Source of the DNA: Candidatus Gastranaerophilales bacterium
GTDB lineage: Bacteria; Cyanobacteriota; Vampirovibrionia; Gastranaerophilales; Gastranaerophilaceae
NCBI GenBank assembly: GCA_947624645.1
Contig: CANQLG010000010.1
Location: 1-64,000 of the forward strand
Direction: 5' to 3'
DNA length: 64,000 nucleotides
Numbering within the stretch: the stretch's first letter is position 1; every line of letters begins with the position of its first letter. Shown here piece by piece: positions 55,858 to 63,325 of this stretch. The notes beneath the pieces are model-generated. The model made no database searches. It was not told the DNA's origin and saw only the letters and a program-made list of their open reading frames with translations. A program made the position numbers and the translations under genes.

Positions 55858-56529
55858 ATGAAACAGGAATTTATATTTATAGGTCCGCCGGGAAGCGGAA
55901 AAGGTACTCAGACAATATTACTGTCAAAGGAATATAATTTACCACATATAGATACGGGGTCATTATTAAGAGAAGAAATAGCAATGGGGACAAAAGAGGG
56001 TAAATTAGCTGACAGTTTTATAAGCAAAGGACAACTTGCCCCGATAGAAGTAGTATCAAGCATAATAAAAAACCGACTAAAACGCACGGATTGCTCAAAC
56101 GGTTTTATACTTGACGGTTATCCCAGAAGCGTAGAACAACTAACAGCACTTGATAATATTCTTAAAGAAATAGACGGAAATAATAAAGTTTCATTAAAGG
56201 CATTTTATTTTGATATAGCTCAAGATGAACTTATAGAAAGGCTTGTAAACAGAAGAACCTGCAAAAACTGCGGTGCAATATATAATTTAAAAACAATGAA
56301 CCTGAAAGATAAAAATAAATGTGAAAAATGCGGCGGAGAACTTATCAAACGAGATGATGATACCGAAGAAGTAGCAAAAAAACGTTTTGAAACATATTTT
56401 AATCAAACTGCACCTCTGATAGAACTATATGAAAAAAGAGGTCAATTGATAAGAATAGATGCAAGCCGTACAATTGATGAAATATATAAAGAATTAACGG
56501 GAGCCGTAAAAGAAAATGTCTATTCATAG
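55858..56529 (+). CDS. adk: Adenylate kinase
   Basis: ATP:AMP phosphotransferase, 223 residues (long form with zinc-binding lid). P-loop GPPGSGKGTQ at 9-18; IDTGSLLREEIAMGT for AMP; DGYPRSVEQLTAL. The lid has CKNCGAIYNL and CEKCGGEL, four Cys that should bind zinc. RFETYFNQTAPLIELYEKRG closes the fold. It follows secY after the terminator and its end overlaps map by 14 bp. Confidence 0.98.
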   Translation: MKQEFIFIGPPGSGKGTQTILLSKEYNLPHIDTGSLLREEIAMGTKEGKLADSFISKGQLAPIEVVSSIIKNRLKRTDCSNGFILDGYPRSVEQLTALDNILKEIDGNNKVSLKAFYFDIAQDELIERLVNRRTCKNCGAIYNLKTMNLKDKNKCEKCGGELIKRDDDTEEVAKKRFETYFNQTAPLIELYEKRGQLIRIDASRTIDEIYKELTGAVKENVYS

Positions 56530-57268
56530 AAAATCAAAATTTGAAGTTAATATAATGAAACAAGCCGGAAACATAGTTGCGCTTGTACATGCAGCAATGA
56601 AAGATGCGGTCAAAGAGGGTGTAACTACAAAAGAACTCGATGAACTTGCACTAAAAATAATAAAAGAGAATAAAGCAGATCCAACATTTTTAGGCTATCA
56701 CGGATTTCCCGCAACAATATGCGCATCGGTAAATGAACAGGTGGTTCACGGATTTCCGTCCGAAAATGTAATATTAAAATCGGGTGACATAATTAGTATA
56801 GATGTAGGAGCTACATACAAAGGTTTTGTAGGTGACAGCGCATGGACATATCCTGTCGGAGAAATATCGGAAGACAAAAAAATGCTGTTAAAAGCAACAG
56901 AAGAAGCATTATTTGCAGGGTTAGAACACATGAAATCAAATGACAGACTTGAAAATGTAGCAGGAGCCATTGAAGATACGGCAAATAAATATAACCTCGG
57001 CATAGTAAGACAATACGGCGGGCATGGGGTCGGAAGGAACATGCATGAAGATCCCTTTGTTTTCAATTACAGAACAAATAATCATCTTATACTTGAAAAA
57101 GGCATGACAATAGCAATTGAGCCCATGTTAAATCTTGGCGGAGATGATGTATATGTACTTGATGATGAATGGACTGTTGTAACAAAAGACCATAAAGCTT
57201 CTGCGCATTTTGAACATACGGTTCACGTAACAGATAATGGTCCCGAAATATTAACAAAACTACTATAA
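56516..57268 (+). CDS. map: Methionine aminopeptidase, type I
   Basis: Removes the initiator methionine, 250 residues. HGFPATICASVNEQVVHGFPS carries the first His; ISIDVGATYKGFVGDSAWTYPVG gives two metal-binding Asp; YGGHGVGRNMHEDPFVFNY gives His and the GHG-x-G-x-x-x-HE block; IEPMLNLG and the final FEHTVHVTD give the Glu ligands. No N-terminal zinc finger. The 14-bp overlap with adk keeps the classical adk-map order. Confidence 0.98.
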   Translation: MSIHRKSKFEVNIMKQAGNIVALVHAAMKDAVKEGVTTKELDELALKIIKENKADPTFLGYHGFPATICASVNEQVVHGFPSENVILKSGDIISIDVGATYKGFVGDSAWTYPVGEISEDKKMLLKATEEALFAGLEHMKSNDRLENVAGAIEDTANKYNLGIVRQYGGHGVGRNMHEDPFVFNYRTNNHLILEKGMTIAIEPMLNLGGDDVYVLDDEWTVVTKDHKASAHFEHTVHVTDNGPEILTKLL

Positions 57269-57279
57269 GGACAAAAGCA

Positions 57280-57789
57280 ATGATAGAAATGAAAGTAATG
57301 GGTATAGCGATAGATACCGCAAGCGGTTCCCCTATTATAGTATTAAACGATTTAGAAAACAGGAAAGCCCTGCCTATATGGATTGGGTCGGCAGAAGCAG
57401 GTGCAATCATAAGAAAAATTGAAAATATCAAAGTATTAAGACCAATGACCCATGATTTAATCATCGATATTATTGAAAAGACAGGGTACAAAGTTGACAG
57501 AGTCGAGATAAATGATGTGGAAAATGATACATATTATTCAACAATTTATTTATCAGATGGAAATGGAAATGAAGTTACAATTGATTCAAGACCGTCAGAT
57601 GCAATAGCGGTTGCAATAAGAGTGGAAGCTCCCATATTTGTAAGTGCAAAAGTATTGGCTGACGGAAGTGTATCTTGCGACAGTGAAAAAGATGAAGCTG
57701 AATCTCAAGAATTCAGAAATTTTATTCAAAGTATTAAGCCGTCGGATTTCGAAAAATTACTTAAAGATGACAAGCAATCGGATCAATAA
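57280..57789 (+). CDS. Bifunctional nuclease-domain (BFN/DUF151) protein
   Basis: A 169-residue protein of the DUF151 family. VMGIAIDTASGSPIIVLND, RKALPIWIGSAEAGAI, MTHDLIIDIIEKTGYKVDRVEI and IDSRPSDAIAVAIRVEAPIFVS are the family blocks. The plant member was reported to have both RNase and DNase activity; bacterial roles are little known, and the family is common in cyanobacteria. It lies 11 bp after map with AAGGA before the ATG, so is probably part of the adk-map unit. Confidence 0.9.
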   Translation: MIEMKVMGIAIDTASGSPIIVLNDLENRKALPIWIGSAEAGAIIRKIENIKVLRPMTHDLIIDIIEKTGYKVDRVEINDVENDTYYSTIYLSDGNGNEVTIDSRPSDAIAVAIRVEAPIFVSAKVLADGSVSCDSEKDEAESQEFRNFIQSIKPSDFEKLLKDDKQSDQ

Positions 57790-57940
57790 ATTTATTATTT
57801 AACCTGATAATGTTATTTTGTCTTGCTTTAAACAGTTTTTTATATTTATTTTTATAGATTCTGTTTGGTCTTATATCTTCAAAAGCAGATAATCCTATTA
57901 CGGTATCTTTACAAAATACATCAATGATAAACTTTAACAT
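57761..57940 (-). CDS. Small basic protein, hypothetical
   Basis: A 59-codon frame from ATG 57940, preceded by GGAAAGGTG. The product MLKFIIDVFCKDTVIGLSAF continues into a basic helix-like tail (YKNKYKKLFKARQNNIIRLNN). It fills most of the gap between the BFN and DUF1858 genes on the opposite strand and overlaps the BFN end by 29 bp. It has protein-like composition but no recognised relative; it may be chance. Confidence 0.45.
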   Translation of the reverse strand: MLKFIIDVFCKDTVIGLSAFEDIRPNRIYKNKYKKLFKARQNNIIRLNNKFIDPIACHL

Positions 57941-58012
57941 ATACACCTTTCCTACTCTTGTTGTATAATCTTTAATGATAAATAATAAATAATCAATGAA
58001 AGGAATAAAAAA

Positions 58013-58213
58013 ATGAACAAAATTACGAAAGATATGGGAATAATTGAGGTAATACAAAATCATCCTGAAACAATAGAAATTTTTCAAAAATACGGATTCG
58101 GATGCATTGGCTGTGCTGCTGCAAGATTTGAGAATTTAGAAGCCGGTGCTAAAGTACACGGTATTGACCCCGAAAAAATGGTTGCTGACCTTAATGCGGT
58201 TATTGGCGAATAG
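58013..58213 (+). CDS. DUF1858 / hybrid-cluster-associated redox disulfide protein
   Basis: A 66-residue single-domain protein. ITKDMGIIEVIQNHPETIEIFQKYGFGCIGCAA is the DUF1858 signature, with a CxxC pair (GCIGC) thought to act as a redox disulphide or ligand. The C-terminal EAGAKVHGIDPEKMVADLNAVI matches the family too. AAAGGA lies before the ATG. Such proteins are usual in anaerobes; the partner here is unknown. The next gene is rplI. Confidence 0.9.
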   Translation: MNKITKDMGIIEVIQNHPETIEIFQKYGFGCIGCAAARFENLEAGAKVHGIDPEKMVADLNAVIGE

Positions 58214-58283
58214 TATAGACATTTAAATATGTTTTTATTATGATTTTAATACTAACGACAATAATATTTTAAGGAGATATAAA

Positions 58284-58790
58284 ATGGAACTTATTTTAAA
58301 AAAAGACGTACAAAATATCGGCGAAGCCGGCGATATAGTTAAAGTAAAAGACGGATATGCAAGAAACTATTTGTTGCCGCAAAATTATGCTGAAATTGCA
58401 ACTAAAGGTGCTAAAGAAAACAGAGAAAAAAATTTGGCAAGAATAAAAGCAAAACAAGAAAAATTACACGCTGAAGCTCTTGAAACAGCTAAAAAGATAG
58501 AAGCACTTGAAATACTTGAATTTAGTGCAAAAGCAGGTGAAAGCGGTAAATTATTCGGTGCTATTACTACAAAAAAACTTGCTGAAGAAATTAAAACAAA
58601 AACAGGTATTGAAGTTGACAGAAAAGCTATTTCACTTGATGCACCCGTTAATAAACTCGGTAAATTCAATATGCAGATTAAATTGACTTCTAAAGTTAAA
58701 GTATCATTGCCAATCAATGTTACAGCTTCAGAAGTGTTAAAAGAAGAAATAGAAGAAACCCCGCAGCCTGTTGAACAATCCGAACAATAG
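58284..58790 (+). CDS. rplI: Ribosomal protein L9
   Basis: Large-subunit protein L9, 168 residues. N-terminal LKKDVQNIGEAGDIVKVKDGYARNYLLP is the rRNA-binding domain signature; the long connecting helix (KGAKENREKNLARIKAKQEK) and the C-terminal domain (GKLFGAITTKKLAEEI) follow. The tail EEIEETPQPVEQSEQ is a small acidic addition. AAGGAGAT before the ATG. The usual neighbours rpsF, rpsR and dnaB are absent. Confidence 0.97.
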   Translation: MELILKKDVQNIGEAGDIVKVKDGYARNYLLPQNYAEIATKGAKENREKNLARIKAKQEKLHAEALETAKKIEALEILEFSAKAGESGKLFGAITTKKLAEEIKTKTGIEVDRKAISLDAPVNKLGKFNMQIKLTSKVKVSLPINVTASEVLKEEIEETPQPVEQSEQ

Positions 58791-58826
58791 AGTTATAATT
58801 ATTTAAAAGATTAAAAAGGAAAACAA

Positions 58827-58880
58827 ATGAGATACACACAAATTCGACGCCAAATATATGAAGGAGGCTTTACGAGATAA
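58827..58880 (+). CDS. Possible 17-codon leader peptide
   Basis: ATG 58827 to TAA 58880 encodes MRYTQIRRQIYEGGFTR, with AAAAAGGA eight bases before the start. Its last third overlaps one arm of an alternative RNA pairing (next entry), which is the arrangement of a leader peptide in translation-dependent attenuation. Too short to judge by composition; four Arg codons in 17. Confidence 0.4.
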   Translation: MRYTQIRRQIYEGGFTR

Positions 58881-58945
58881 TCGTACGGATTTAGTGTGAT
58901 ACAAAATTATAAAGCCTTCTAATATTATTTTAGAAGGCTTTTTTA
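58860..58945 (+). promoter_or_regulatory. Attenuator-like terminator with competing pairing
   Basis: The terminator stem AAGCCTTCTAA / TTAGAAGGCTT (58912-58940) is followed by five or more T. Its left arm can instead pair with GAAGGAGGCTTTA (58860-58872), ten pairs with a three-base bulge, inside the 17-codon frame. Between them, TACGA/TCGTA (58871-58885) can form a small hairpin. Such mutually exclusive pairings are the hallmark of attenuation. A plain terminator of rplI is the simpler reading. Confidence 0.55.
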
Positions 58946-58969
58946 GTGTGTAAAAAGGAATAAATATAA

Positions 58970-60262
58970 ATGAAAATACAGAAAATAATATCTACATTAG
59001 GAAATAAAGAATCATTAATACCGATAATGATAAAAGACGGTGTTGACAGTGCGAGTTTAACATATAAATCATATAAACAAGGCGGAAGTATTGAGGGTGT
59101 GGATAGAGCTGTCGATGAATTCGGAACACAAATTATATGGATTGGCGGTATTCCTTTTTTTAAGAAATTAATAGATTTAACATTATATAAACACGCAAAA
59201 ATTAATCCTCAAGTTGATCCGAGAATTTTGACAAATAATGAATATACAAAATGGGCACTTGATAATGCTAAAGGTATTATGACTAATTCAAAAAATCAAA
59301 AAGTTATAGATGCAATTAGTGATTGTCTTAAAGATGGGGGCAAAAGGGCAAAAAAATTATTTACAACAAAAGTTCTTGCAGCAACAGGGTTAACTTTGGC
59401 AAGTTATTTTATGCTGACTAAAGCAAAACAAAAAAGCACAAAAAATAAAATCTTAAAAGAAATGAAAAATAAAACATATAATACAGACGCCTTTATTTAC
59501 GAGAAAAAAAATAAAGTATTTTCAGATATAAAAATAAGCAAAACCTCATTTAAAGGAATAGGTAAAAAAGTAATTGAAGGCGTGATGTTTAATCCCGTTC
59601 ATAATATGAAAATTATAGATGCAGGGATAACAACAGAAAGACTTGCCTGTTCAAGAAATAAAACCGAGTTTTTTGAACATGCAATTAAAGAAGGCGGATT
59701 TTTGTTCTTTATATACGGATTTGGAAATTTAATAGAAAAAGGTATAAATAAATTTTCATCAAAAGTACTGAAAAAGCCGATAGATTTACCGATAGATGTG
59801 CTATCAGACGAAAATTTAGCTGATGCATTAAAAAATAATAAAATTATATCTGATATACAAAAACTGCCAAAACAATCACAATCATTAAGTGAAAAGTTGA
59901 ATTTTATAATACAAAATCCTGATAACATTACAGTAATGGCAGCAAAAAAATCTAAAATTGTTTCCGTTATAAAAGATGAATCTGCTGTTGATACATCCAA
60001 ATACATTGATTTAAAATCCTTTGATAAATTAGCAGGGCATATTTTAAATTTGGACAAAAATTATAAAATGTCAAAAAATAATGTTAAAGTCTTTTTAAAT
60101 AAAACAAAAGCATTAAAAGTAACATCAGTTATGGCAAATATAGGTATATCCTGCTTATTCTTAGGATATGTAATTCCCAAATTGATTTATGCATACAGAA
60201 AATATAAAACCGGTACAAATAAATTTCACGTAGAAGAAGAAATGAAAAATAATAAAAACTGA
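58970..60262 (+). CDS. Orphan membrane-associated protein
   Basis: A 430-residue protein with no family I can name. Three or so hydrophobic segments (IIWIGGIPFFKKLIDLTLY, VLAATGLTLASYFML and VMANIGISCLFLGYVIPKLIYAY) separate Lys/Asn-rich hydrophilic stretches. Features such as VDEFGTQIIWIGGIPFFKK and NPQVDPRILTNNEYTKWA look well conserved in style and I suspect a lineage-specific family. AAAAGGA precedes the ATG; an attenuator-like structure lies upstream. It is followed by the radical-SAM operon after 52 bp. Confidence 0.75.
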   Translation: MKIQKIISTLGNKESLIPIMIKDGVDSASLTYKSYKQGGSIEGVDRAVDEFGTQIIWIGGIPFFKKLIDLTLYKHAKINPQVDPRILTNNEYTKWALDNAKGIMTNSKNQKVIDAISDCLKDGGKRAKKLFTTKVLAATGLTLASYFMLTKAKQKSTKNKILKEMKNKTYNTDAFIYEKKNKVFSDIKISKTSFKGIGKKVIEGVMFNPVHNMKIIDAGITTERLACSRNKTEFFEHAIKEGGFLFFIYGFGNLIEKGINKFSSKVLKKPIDLPIDVLSDENLADALKNNKIISDIQKLPKQSQSLSEKLNFIIQNPDNITVMAAKKSKIVSVIKDESAVDTSKYIDLKSFDKLAGHILNLDKNYKMSKNNVKVFLNKTKALKVTSVMANIGISCLFLGYVIPKLIYAYRKYKTGTNKFHVEEEMKNNKN

Positions 60263-60314
60263 TTTTCCCTTTTATTAGTGTTATGATAGAATTAGAATAT
60301 AAGAGGGATAGATT

Positions 60315-61298
60315 TTGCGATATAAAAGCTGTTATTGGATAGAATCAGGAATAAATTTTGATATAGATTCATACAAAGTATGTTGTCTGTATAGCGCAAA
60401 AGGCGGGGGAAATACTATTGTAAAAGATAATTATAAAGGTGAACCCGTTGATTGGGATAATTTTTTTGAATTTAAAAAAATGATGAAGGATATGCATAAA
60501 CGAGGTGAAACATATCCAAAATGTGAGGGTTGTATATTTCTAGAAGAACAAGACTGGCCTGATGATCATAGTAAAATAAGCATGATAAATCTTGATTACT
60601 GGACAAAATGCAATTCCAAATGTTCATATTGTCATACAATGCTAGACAAGGATAAATATAATAAATTTAAAAATTATAATTTTCTGCCAATTCTTAAGGA
60701 CATGATAAAAAAAGATATATTGAGACCAAACGGACACGTCAGTTTTGGCGGAGGAGAAGTTACCCTTTTAAAAGAATTTGATAAACTCCTAAATATCTTT
60801 ATGGACTTTGGGTTTCCTTTAACAAGAATACATTCATCTTGTATTAAATATTCAAAAGCGATAGAAAAAGGATTAAAAAACGGATGTGTAGATTTGATTG
60901 TATCTGTTGATGCAGGTTCAAAACAAATGCACGAAAAAGTAAAACAAGTAAAATCGTTTGATAAAGTATGGAAAAATTTAAAACGATATGCTGCTAATCA
61001 AAAAGAGCCCTATGCCGTAAAAAGTAAATATATTGTAGTCCCGGGGTTAAATGATAAAAAAGAGGAATTGGAACTTTGGCTGAAAAAATCCAAGGAAAAC
61101 GGAGTTAATTGTGTTTTTCATGAAATTGAATCAAAATGGTTTTATGCACGAAGAGAAAGTGTTCCTGATGAAATAATAGAATTATTTAATTGGACAAAGG
61201 AGCTTGCAGAGTCTATGGGGCTGAAATATGAACTATATGAACGAGCAGAACATATGATGACATACAGAAAAGAACAAGAGGCAAAACAAAATGCGTGA
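60315..61298 (+). CDS. Radical SAM protein with N-terminal Cys cluster, copy 1
   Basis: A 327-residue radical SAM enzyme starting at TTG 60315 (AGAGGGA before it). The SAM-cluster Cys are 99, 103 and 106 (WTKCNSKCSYCH); VSFGGGEVT is the SAM-binding GGE. In front of the barrel are Cys6, Cys23/24 and CEGC at 70-73, enough for an auxiliary [4Fe-4S] site resembling a SPASM cluster moved to the N-terminus. SCYWIESGINF and KGGG are shared with copy 2. Substrate unknown. Overlaps copy 2 by eight bases. Confidence 0.9.
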   Translation: MRYKSCYWIESGINFDIDSYKVCCLYSAKGGGNTIVKDNYKGEPVDWDNFFEFKKMMKDMHKRGETYPKCEGCIFLEEQDWPDDHSKISMINLDYWTKCNSKCSYCHTMLDKDKYNKFKNYNFLPILKDMIKKDILRPNGHVSFGGGEVTLLKEFDKLLNIFMDFGFPLTRIHSSCIKYSKAIEKGLKNGCVDLIVSVDAGSKQMHEKVKQVKSFDKVWKNLKRYAANQKEPYAVKSKYIVVPGLNDKKEELELWLKKSKENGVNCVFHEIESKWFYARRESVPDEIIELFNWTKELAESMGLKYELYERAEHMMTYRKEQEAKQNA

Positions 61299-62274
61299 AT
61301 ATACAAGCTGTCATTGGATACAACACGGATTAAGTTTTGAAAATGACCATATAGAAATGTGCTGTTTATGCTGTCATAAAGGCGGCGGCAGATTATATAT
61401 AAAAGATAAATATAACGGCAAAGGGCTTAAATGGGATGAACTCTTTAAATTAAAAGATAAATTCATCGAAGATAACCGAAACGGCATTATAGACCCAAGA
61501 TGTGAAGGCTGCTTTAATCTTGTACACAGGGGCTGGGATGATGATGAAAAATATATAAATTACATACATTTTAATCATTGGACACACTGCAACAGCGATT
61601 GTATATACTGCTATACAAAATGGGATAAAAAAGCGTTCAATTCAAGACCTCATTATAAAGTAATGCCGATGTTAAAGGAGTTATTTAAAAAGAAGTTATT
61701 CCGCCCGGGTGGCGAGGTTACATTTGCAGGCGGAGAGCCTACTATTCTTAATGAATTTGATGATATAGTTAATTGTCTTCTAAAAAACGGTGTAGAAAGA
61801 ATAACCGTTCACAGTTCGGGGATAAAATATTCAAAGGCAATAGAAAAAGGGATAAAAGAACAAAAATTATCCGTATGTTTATCAGCAGATTGCGGTTCTC
61901 GTGATACATATAAAGCTGTAAAACGAGTGGATAAATTTGAAAAATTTTGGCAAAATGTTGAAAAATATGCTAATTCGCAACCTGATGATAATAAATTACT
62001 TGTTGAAACTAAATTTATAATCATACCGGGAGTTAATGATAATAAAGAAGAAATTGAAAAATGGTTAAGCCTGAATCTTGCCTGCGGAATAAAATCTATC
62101 GTGGTTGATATTGAAAATGATTACTGTAAAGAGCTCAGACAGGAAAATAAAGAAAAGCCCGCCCATCTTGTTGAGCTTTGTAATTATATAGTAAAAAGGG
62201 CAAAAGAACTTGATTTTAATCTTGTTGATTATAATAATTTCAGGTATTTAATAACCGAATATAATCTGGCATGA
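61291..62274 (+). CDS. Radical SAM protein with N-terminal Cys cluster, copy 2
   Basis: A 327-residue paralogue of copy 1. SAM-cluster Cys 100, 104 and 107 (WTHCNSDCIYCYTKWD), VTFAGGEPTIL as SAM motif. N-terminal Cys 7, 24, 25, 27, 28, 71 and 74; MCCLCCHKGGG has two extra Cys compared with copy 1. The middle KAIEKGIKEQKLSVCLSADCGS matches copy 1's VDLIVSVDAGS. ATG start inside the end of copy 1. The C-terminus has no SPASM Cys, which confirms that the auxiliary Cys are N-terminal. Likely functions as a multi-enzyme set with the flanking copies. Confidence 0.9.
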   Translation: MREYTSCHWIQHGLSFENDHIEMCCLCCHKGGGRLYIKDKYNGKGLKWDELFKLKDKFIEDNRNGIIDPRCEGCFNLVHRGWDDDEKYINYIHFNHWTHCNSDCIYCYTKWDKKAFNSRPHYKVMPMLKELFKKKLFRPGGEVTFAGGEPTILNEFDDIVNCLLKNGVERITVHSSGIKYSKAIEKGIKEQKLSVCLSADCGSRDTYKAVKRVDKFEKFWQNVEKYANSQPDDNKLLVETKFIIIPGVNDNKEEIEKWLSLNLACGIKSIVVDIENDYCKELRQENKEKPAHLVELCNYIVKRAKELDFNLVDYNNFRYLITEYNLA

Positions 62275-62284
62275 GGGAAAAAAC

Positions 62285-63280
62285 GTGGAAGGATTTGAAA
62301 GCTGCAGTTACATAGAACACGGGATGGTATTAGACCATTGCAATCGCATACGCTCTTGCAACAATTTTAATCCTCGATACGGAGGCAGACCTGTTATTTA
62401 TGAAAATTACCACGGAGAAAAAATTAACTGGAAAGAATTTTTTGAAATAAAAAGAAAAGAACGCCAAAAATACAGAGAAAATTCTTGTCCTGAATTATGT
62501 AAGGACTGCGTTAACACTGCTTTTAAAAATTGGGATGATGAAGACTACATTGATTATCTTTTATTAACTCCCTGGGTACCTTGCAACTCAAATTGTATAT
62601 ATTGTCAGGCTCCAAGAGATAAAGAAGTACTTGATAATACAAAAGTTTATAAAGTATTGCCCCTGATAAAAGATATGATTAAAAATAATATTTTAAAGAA
62701 AAGCGGTACAATAGATTTTGCAGGCGGGGAACCTACAATATACAAAGAATTTGAAGCACTATTACATGAATTTATAAAAAATGATTTTCAAAAAATAATT
62801 ATACATACCAATGCAATTAAAAAGAGTAATGCAATAATAAAAGGGCTGAAAAAGGGGGTCGTAAGAGTGCTTGTATCAATAGATGCAGGTTCTAAAGACA
62901 TACATAAAAAAGTAAAACAAGTTGATTCTTATGATAAAGTTTGGAATAATCTTAAAGAGTATGCAAAAAACCAGCCTGAAAATGCAGATTGGGTAAAAGC
63001 TAAATATATTATAGTACCCAATCTTAATGATAAAGAAGAAGAAATTAATATTTGGCTTGAAAAATGTAAAGATATTAATATAAAAAGCGTTGTTTTAAAC
63101 TTAGATTTTAATTGGATAATGAAAAATGTAGATAACGATTTAATTCCGATATATAATCTTATGAAATACACTCAAAATAGAGCCTATGAACTTGGTATGA
63201 ATTGTGAATTATACGGGCAAATATTTCAGGTTAAATGCGAAGTCGAACACTCACGAGAAGAAAATATAGCAGGATTTTAA
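62285..63280 (+). CDS. Radical SAM protein with N-terminal Cys cluster, copy 3
   Basis: A 331-residue paralogue starting at GTG 62285. SAM-cluster Cys 100, 104 and 107 (WVPCNSNCIYCQAPRD); IDFAGGEPTIY. N-terminal Cys are 7, 25 and CKDC at 72-75, plus Cys68 and Cys19; the CC pair of the other copies is replaced by SCNN, and KGGG by YGGR. It is therefore the most divergent, possibly with a different substrate. It lies 10 bp after copy 2 and ends the operon at a strong terminator. Confidence 0.9.
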   Translation: MEGFESCSYIEHGMVLDHCNRIRSCNNFNPRYGGRPVIYENYHGEKINWKEFFEIKRKERQKYRENSCPELCKDCVNTAFKNWDDEDYIDYLLLTPWVPCNSNCIYCQAPRDKEVLDNTKVYKVLPLIKDMIKNNILKKSGTIDFAGGEPTIYKEFEALLHEFIKNDFQKIIIHTNAIKKSNAIIKGLKKGVVRVLVSIDAGSKDIHKKVKQVDSYDKVWNNLKEYAKNQPENADWVKAKYIIVPNLNDKEEEINIWLEKCKDINIKSVVLNLDFNWIMKNVDNDLIPIYNLMKYTQNRAYELGMNCELYGQIFQVKCEVEHSREENIAGF

Positions 63281-63281
63281 A

Positions 63282-63309
63282 AAAGACCGATATTCAATCG
63301 GTCTTTTTT
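63282..63309 (+). terminator. Intrinsic terminator after the radical-SAM operon
   Basis: Ten-base-pair stem AAAGACCGAT / ATCGGTCTTT with loop ATTCA, with further T after it. Convergent with the BI-1/YccA gene, whose stop is 17 bp away. Confidence 0.93.
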
Positions 63310-63325
63310 GACAATAAATATTTAT

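Noticed and set aside
57087-57491. Minus-strand 134-codon frame
   Set aside because: Antisense to map and the BFN gene, both certain.
58827-58880. The 17-codon frame as a substrate peptide for the radical-SAM enzymes
   Set aside because: It lies over 1.4 kb upstream, has no leader/core layout, and its overlap with the RNA pairing explains it better as a leader frame.
59599-60057. Minus-strand 152-codon frame
   Set aside because: Antisense to the orphan membrane protein, with no ribosome-binding site.
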